A program made the position numbers and the translations under genes. The notes under the pieces were generated by a model, which worked only from the letters and a program-made list of their open reading frames with translations, was not told the origin of the DNA and ran no database searches. This document shows, piece after piece, positions 61,986 through 64,000 of a stretch of 64,000 bases of DNA. This stretch comes from Natrinema sp046097095 (GTDB lineage: Archaea; Halobacteriota; Halobacteria; Halobacteriales; Natrialbaceae), in contig NZ_CP175698.1 of the NCBI RefSeq assembly GCF_046097095.1, positions 1,798,001-1,862,000 on the forward strand, given 5' to 3'. Each line of letters opens with the position of its first letter. Position 1 is the stretch's first letter.

Positions 61986-62075
61986 TCGGCTGCCGGCTGG
62001 CCCGTCTCCGTCGGGCGCGCTCCGGCCGCCGAACAATCGACCGATTCTTACCCGCGCCGTCCCTATCTCCCGGCG

Positions 62076-63080
62076 ATGGACGCGCCGCTGTGGACCGACA
62101 CCCACGCCCCCGAGCTGGCCGAGTTGCCACAGGACGACGCTCGCGAATACTTGGAGCGAGCCGTCGAGGAGCCGATCAACCTCCTCTTGCAGGGTCCACC
62201 CGGGAGCGGGAAGACGGCCGCGGCGCGTGCGCTCGCTCGCAAAGCCCACGAGGACCCGGACAACGACTTCGTCGAAATCAACGTCGCGGACTTCTTCGCC
62301 CGAACCAAGACCGAGATCAAGAACGACCCGCGATTCGAACACTTCCTCGTCGGCCGCTCGTCGATGTCCAAACGGGACATGATCAACCACGTCCTCAAGG
62401 AATCGGCGAGCTACGCGCCCGTCTCGGGCGGCTACACCACGATCTTGCTGGACAACGCCGAGGACGTCCGCGAGGACTTCCAGCAGGCGCTGCGCCGGAT
62501 CATGGAGCAACACCACCGGACGACCCAGTTCATCGTCGCCACGCGCCAGCCCACGAAACTCATCCCACCGATCCGCTCGCGGTGTTTCCCCGTTTCCTTT
62601 CGCTCGCCCTCGAGCGAGGAGCTCGTGACCGTCCTCGAGCGCATCGTCGAGCAAGAGGAGGTCGACTACGACGCGGACGGCCTCGAGTTCGTCGCGGGCT
62701 ACGCCAACGGCAACCTTCGGCAGGCGATTCTGGCGGCACAGACCACCGTCGAGGACGCGGGCGAACTGACGATGAGCGCAGCCTACGAGACCCTCGGCGA
62801 GGTCGGCCTGGACGACGAAATCGAGTCGATGATAGACGACGCCGAGGCCGGCGACTTTACCGACGCCCGATCGACGCTCGACGACCTGCTCGTCGATGAG
62901 GGGATAGACGGCGGGGAGGTGCTCGAGGCGATCCTCCAGATCGCTCGCAAACGGTATCAGGGCGATCGGCTCGCCGAAATCCACCGGCTCGCCGCGGACG
63001 TCGAGTTCGAGATGCACGAGGGGACGAGCGACCGGATCCACGTCTCGCACCTGCTGGCGGAGTTGGGTCGGGACGCTTGA
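62076..63080 (+). CDS. rfcC: Replication factor C small-subunit-like ATPase (RfcC type)
   Basis: 334 aa AAA+ protein. Walker A is LLLQGPPGSGKTAAARALAR in part (about residues 35-50). The Walker B region reads TTILLDNAEDVRE, with Asn-Ala-Glu where DEAD/DEAE is usual. Sensor 1 is VATRQPTKLI and the SRC motif is IRSRCFPVSF (arginine finger). The C-terminal collar domain follows. Haloarchaea carry a third RFC-type protein beside RfcA and RfcB, and this divergent sequence fits it. It should load the PCNA clamp with the other subunits. Confidence 0.88.
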   Translation: MDAPLWTDTHAPELAELPQDDAREYLERAVEEPINLLLQGPPGSGKTAAARALARKAHEDPDNDFVEINVADFFARTKTEIKNDPRFEHFLVGRSSMSKRDMINHVLKESASYAPVSGGYTTILLDNAEDVREDFQQALRRIMEQHHRTTQFIVATRQPTKLIPPIRSRCFPVSFRSPSSEELVTVLERIVEQEEVDYDADGLEFVAGYANGNLRQAILAAQTTVEDAGELTMSAAYETLGEVGLDDEIESMIDDAEAGDFTDARSTLDDLLVDEGIDGGEVLEAILQIARKRYQGDRLAEIHRLAADVEFEMHEGTSDRIHVSHLLAELGRDA

Positions 63081-63303
63081 TCTCTCGCCGAGACCCGTCG
63101 CCGAGCCACTTTTTGCTCTCACCCTCGGCACGCTGGGTCGCGGTGAGTCGCCGACGAACCGCGACGTGACTCGCGAGGGACGATCGACCGCCCGCAGGGA
63201 GGGAGTGAGTCGGCTGGGGAGGTCGTGGACGCTCCTCGGTGCCGCGAGTGCAACGTTCGGTCTCGTCGATTCGGGCCGAACGTAACGAACACCGGTCCGT
63301 CGA

Positions 63304-64000
63304 TTATCGATTCCGCCGCTCGAGCACCAGCACGTATCGCGTCAGCGACCGGTGGACCCGACGCTCGAACGCCGACTCGAGTTCCCACCCCGCGGCTCGC
63401 GCCTCGCCGGCCCACGAGCGATCGGCGATCACGACCGCCCGTGGCGCGACTCGGTGGGCTTCGGAGAGCGCACCGGCGACGAGATCCTCGAGCCGGTGGG
63501 TGTCGATCTTCGACTGGCGGCCGTAGGGTGCGTCGAAGACCACGCCGTCGACCGCGTCGTCGAAAAGCGGCAGCCGGGTCGCGTCGCCGCGGCCGACGTG
63601 CCACGCGCCGCGCTCGACGCCGATCGGCGAGGGCTCGTCGCGTGCGAGGAAGTGCCGTAAGTTCGTCCGCGCCCCGGTGGCCATCTTCGCCTGCGCGTCG
63701 GTGCCGATGACATCCGCGCCGACGAGGCCGGCCTCGACGAGGACGCCGCCGGTGCCACACATCGGATCCAGAACCGTCGCGCCCGGCCGCGCACCGGCGA
63801 TGTTCGCGACGGCCCGGGCGAGCAGCGGGTCCATGCTCCCGGGCTGGAAGAAGGGTTTGTCCGTCGGCGCGCGGCTCCCGAAGTCGCGGACGCTCTCGGC
63901 CGCGAGCCAGCCGAGCGCGCAGACGGAGACCCGTTCGCCCGTCGGCTCGTCGCCAGCTTCTCCGTCTGCGTGCTCGAGCACGTCACCTCCGCCGGCATCG
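63304..64000 (-). CDS. tRNA (guanine(10)-N(2))-dimethyltransferase (5' partial)
   Basis: The gene runs off the right end; 232 codons are visible. The AdoMet motif is TVLDPMCGTGGVLVEAGLVG and the catalytic motif DAPYGRQSK, as in archaeal Trm-G10 (THUMP-methyltransferase) enzymes; PFFQPGSMDPLLARAVANIA precedes it as usual. The N-terminal THUMP domain should be outside the window. The enzyme methylates G10 of tRNA. The frame is open to the last base, so the valine-start codon near 63981 is not the true start. Confidence 0.88.
   Translation of the reverse strand, partial: DAGGGDVLEHADGEAGDEPTGERVSVCALGWLAAESVRDFGSRAPTDKPFFQPGSMDPLLARAVANIAGARPGATVLDPMCGTGGVLVEAGLVGADVIGTDAQAKMATGARTNLRHFLARDEPSPIGVERGAWHVGRGDATRLPLFDDAVDGVVFDAPYGRQSKIDTHRLEDLVAGALSEAHRVAPRAVVIADRSWAGEARAAGWELESAFERRVHRSLTRYVLVLERRNR

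Noticed and set aside
1..64000. CRISPR arrays, rRNA, complete insertion sequences
   Set aside because: No regularly spaced repeats, no rRNA-like stretches and no transposase motifs were seen on either strand.

Overview
The window is a piece of a haloarchaeal chromosome, most likely from the Natrinema/Haloterrigena/Natrialba group. The core DNA is GC-rich. The proteins are strongly acidic. Many genes look leaderless, with a TATA-like box about 25-29 bases before the start codon. Secreted proteins carry twin-arginine signals with lipoboxes or a PGF-CTERM tail. The translation factor is aIF-1A, there is an Rfc-type clamp-loader subunit, and the 2Fe-2S ferredoxin is of the halobacterial long form. 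The genus is inference; no rRNA gene is present.

Layout. 1-10.7 kb is core: a partial membrane protein, an IMPACT-family protein, an ACT-domain regulator, a zinc-finger protein, hisB, hisA, an SLC13-type permease with TrkA-C domains, two tandem PiT phosphate permeases and the ferredoxin gene. 10.69-22.67 kb is an integrated element of about 12 kb with lower GC. It is bounded by a 17-bp direct repeat (16/17 identical) that is the 3' end of the ferredoxin gene. A tyrosine recombinase and a ribbon-helix-helix gene lie next to the right repeat. The interior holds an Mrr-like nuclease, a DNA methyltransferase, an orphan response regulator, a winged-helix protein, a large protein with a possible AlbA_2/Schlafen-like tail and several small Cys-rich proteins. 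22.9-41.0 kb is core again: prepilin peptidase, HIT protein, Fe-S uracil-DNA glycosylase, ileS, a PGF-CTERM metallopeptidase-like protein, an HNOB protein, prs, a phosphohexomutase, a PQQ-repeat lipoprotein, UspA, hisI and serA.

41.0-44.8 kb, between serA and serB, is a second disturbed zone. It holds a wrecked UspA pseudogene and then AT-rich DNA with a small membrane protein and a 374-aa exported protein of unknown function. 44.8-64 kb is core: serB, the metY-metX pair (methionine from O-acetylhomoserine), DsrE protein, DUF6517 lipoprotein, MFS transporter, blue-copper lipoprotein, class V aminotransferase, a cytochrome P450 with a TetR regulator upstream, aIF-1A, DUF460 protein, ribonuclease Z, a DUF7282-type surface protein, rfcC and a partial tRNA G10 methyltransferase.

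Functional themes are amino-acid synthesis (hisA/B/I with prs for PRPP; serA/serB plus a class V aminotransferase; metX/metY), phosphate uptake, and RNA/DNA maintenance (rnz, trmG10, rfcC, UDG, ileS). The most novel material is the ferredoxin-targeting integrative element and its restriction-modification-like cargo.
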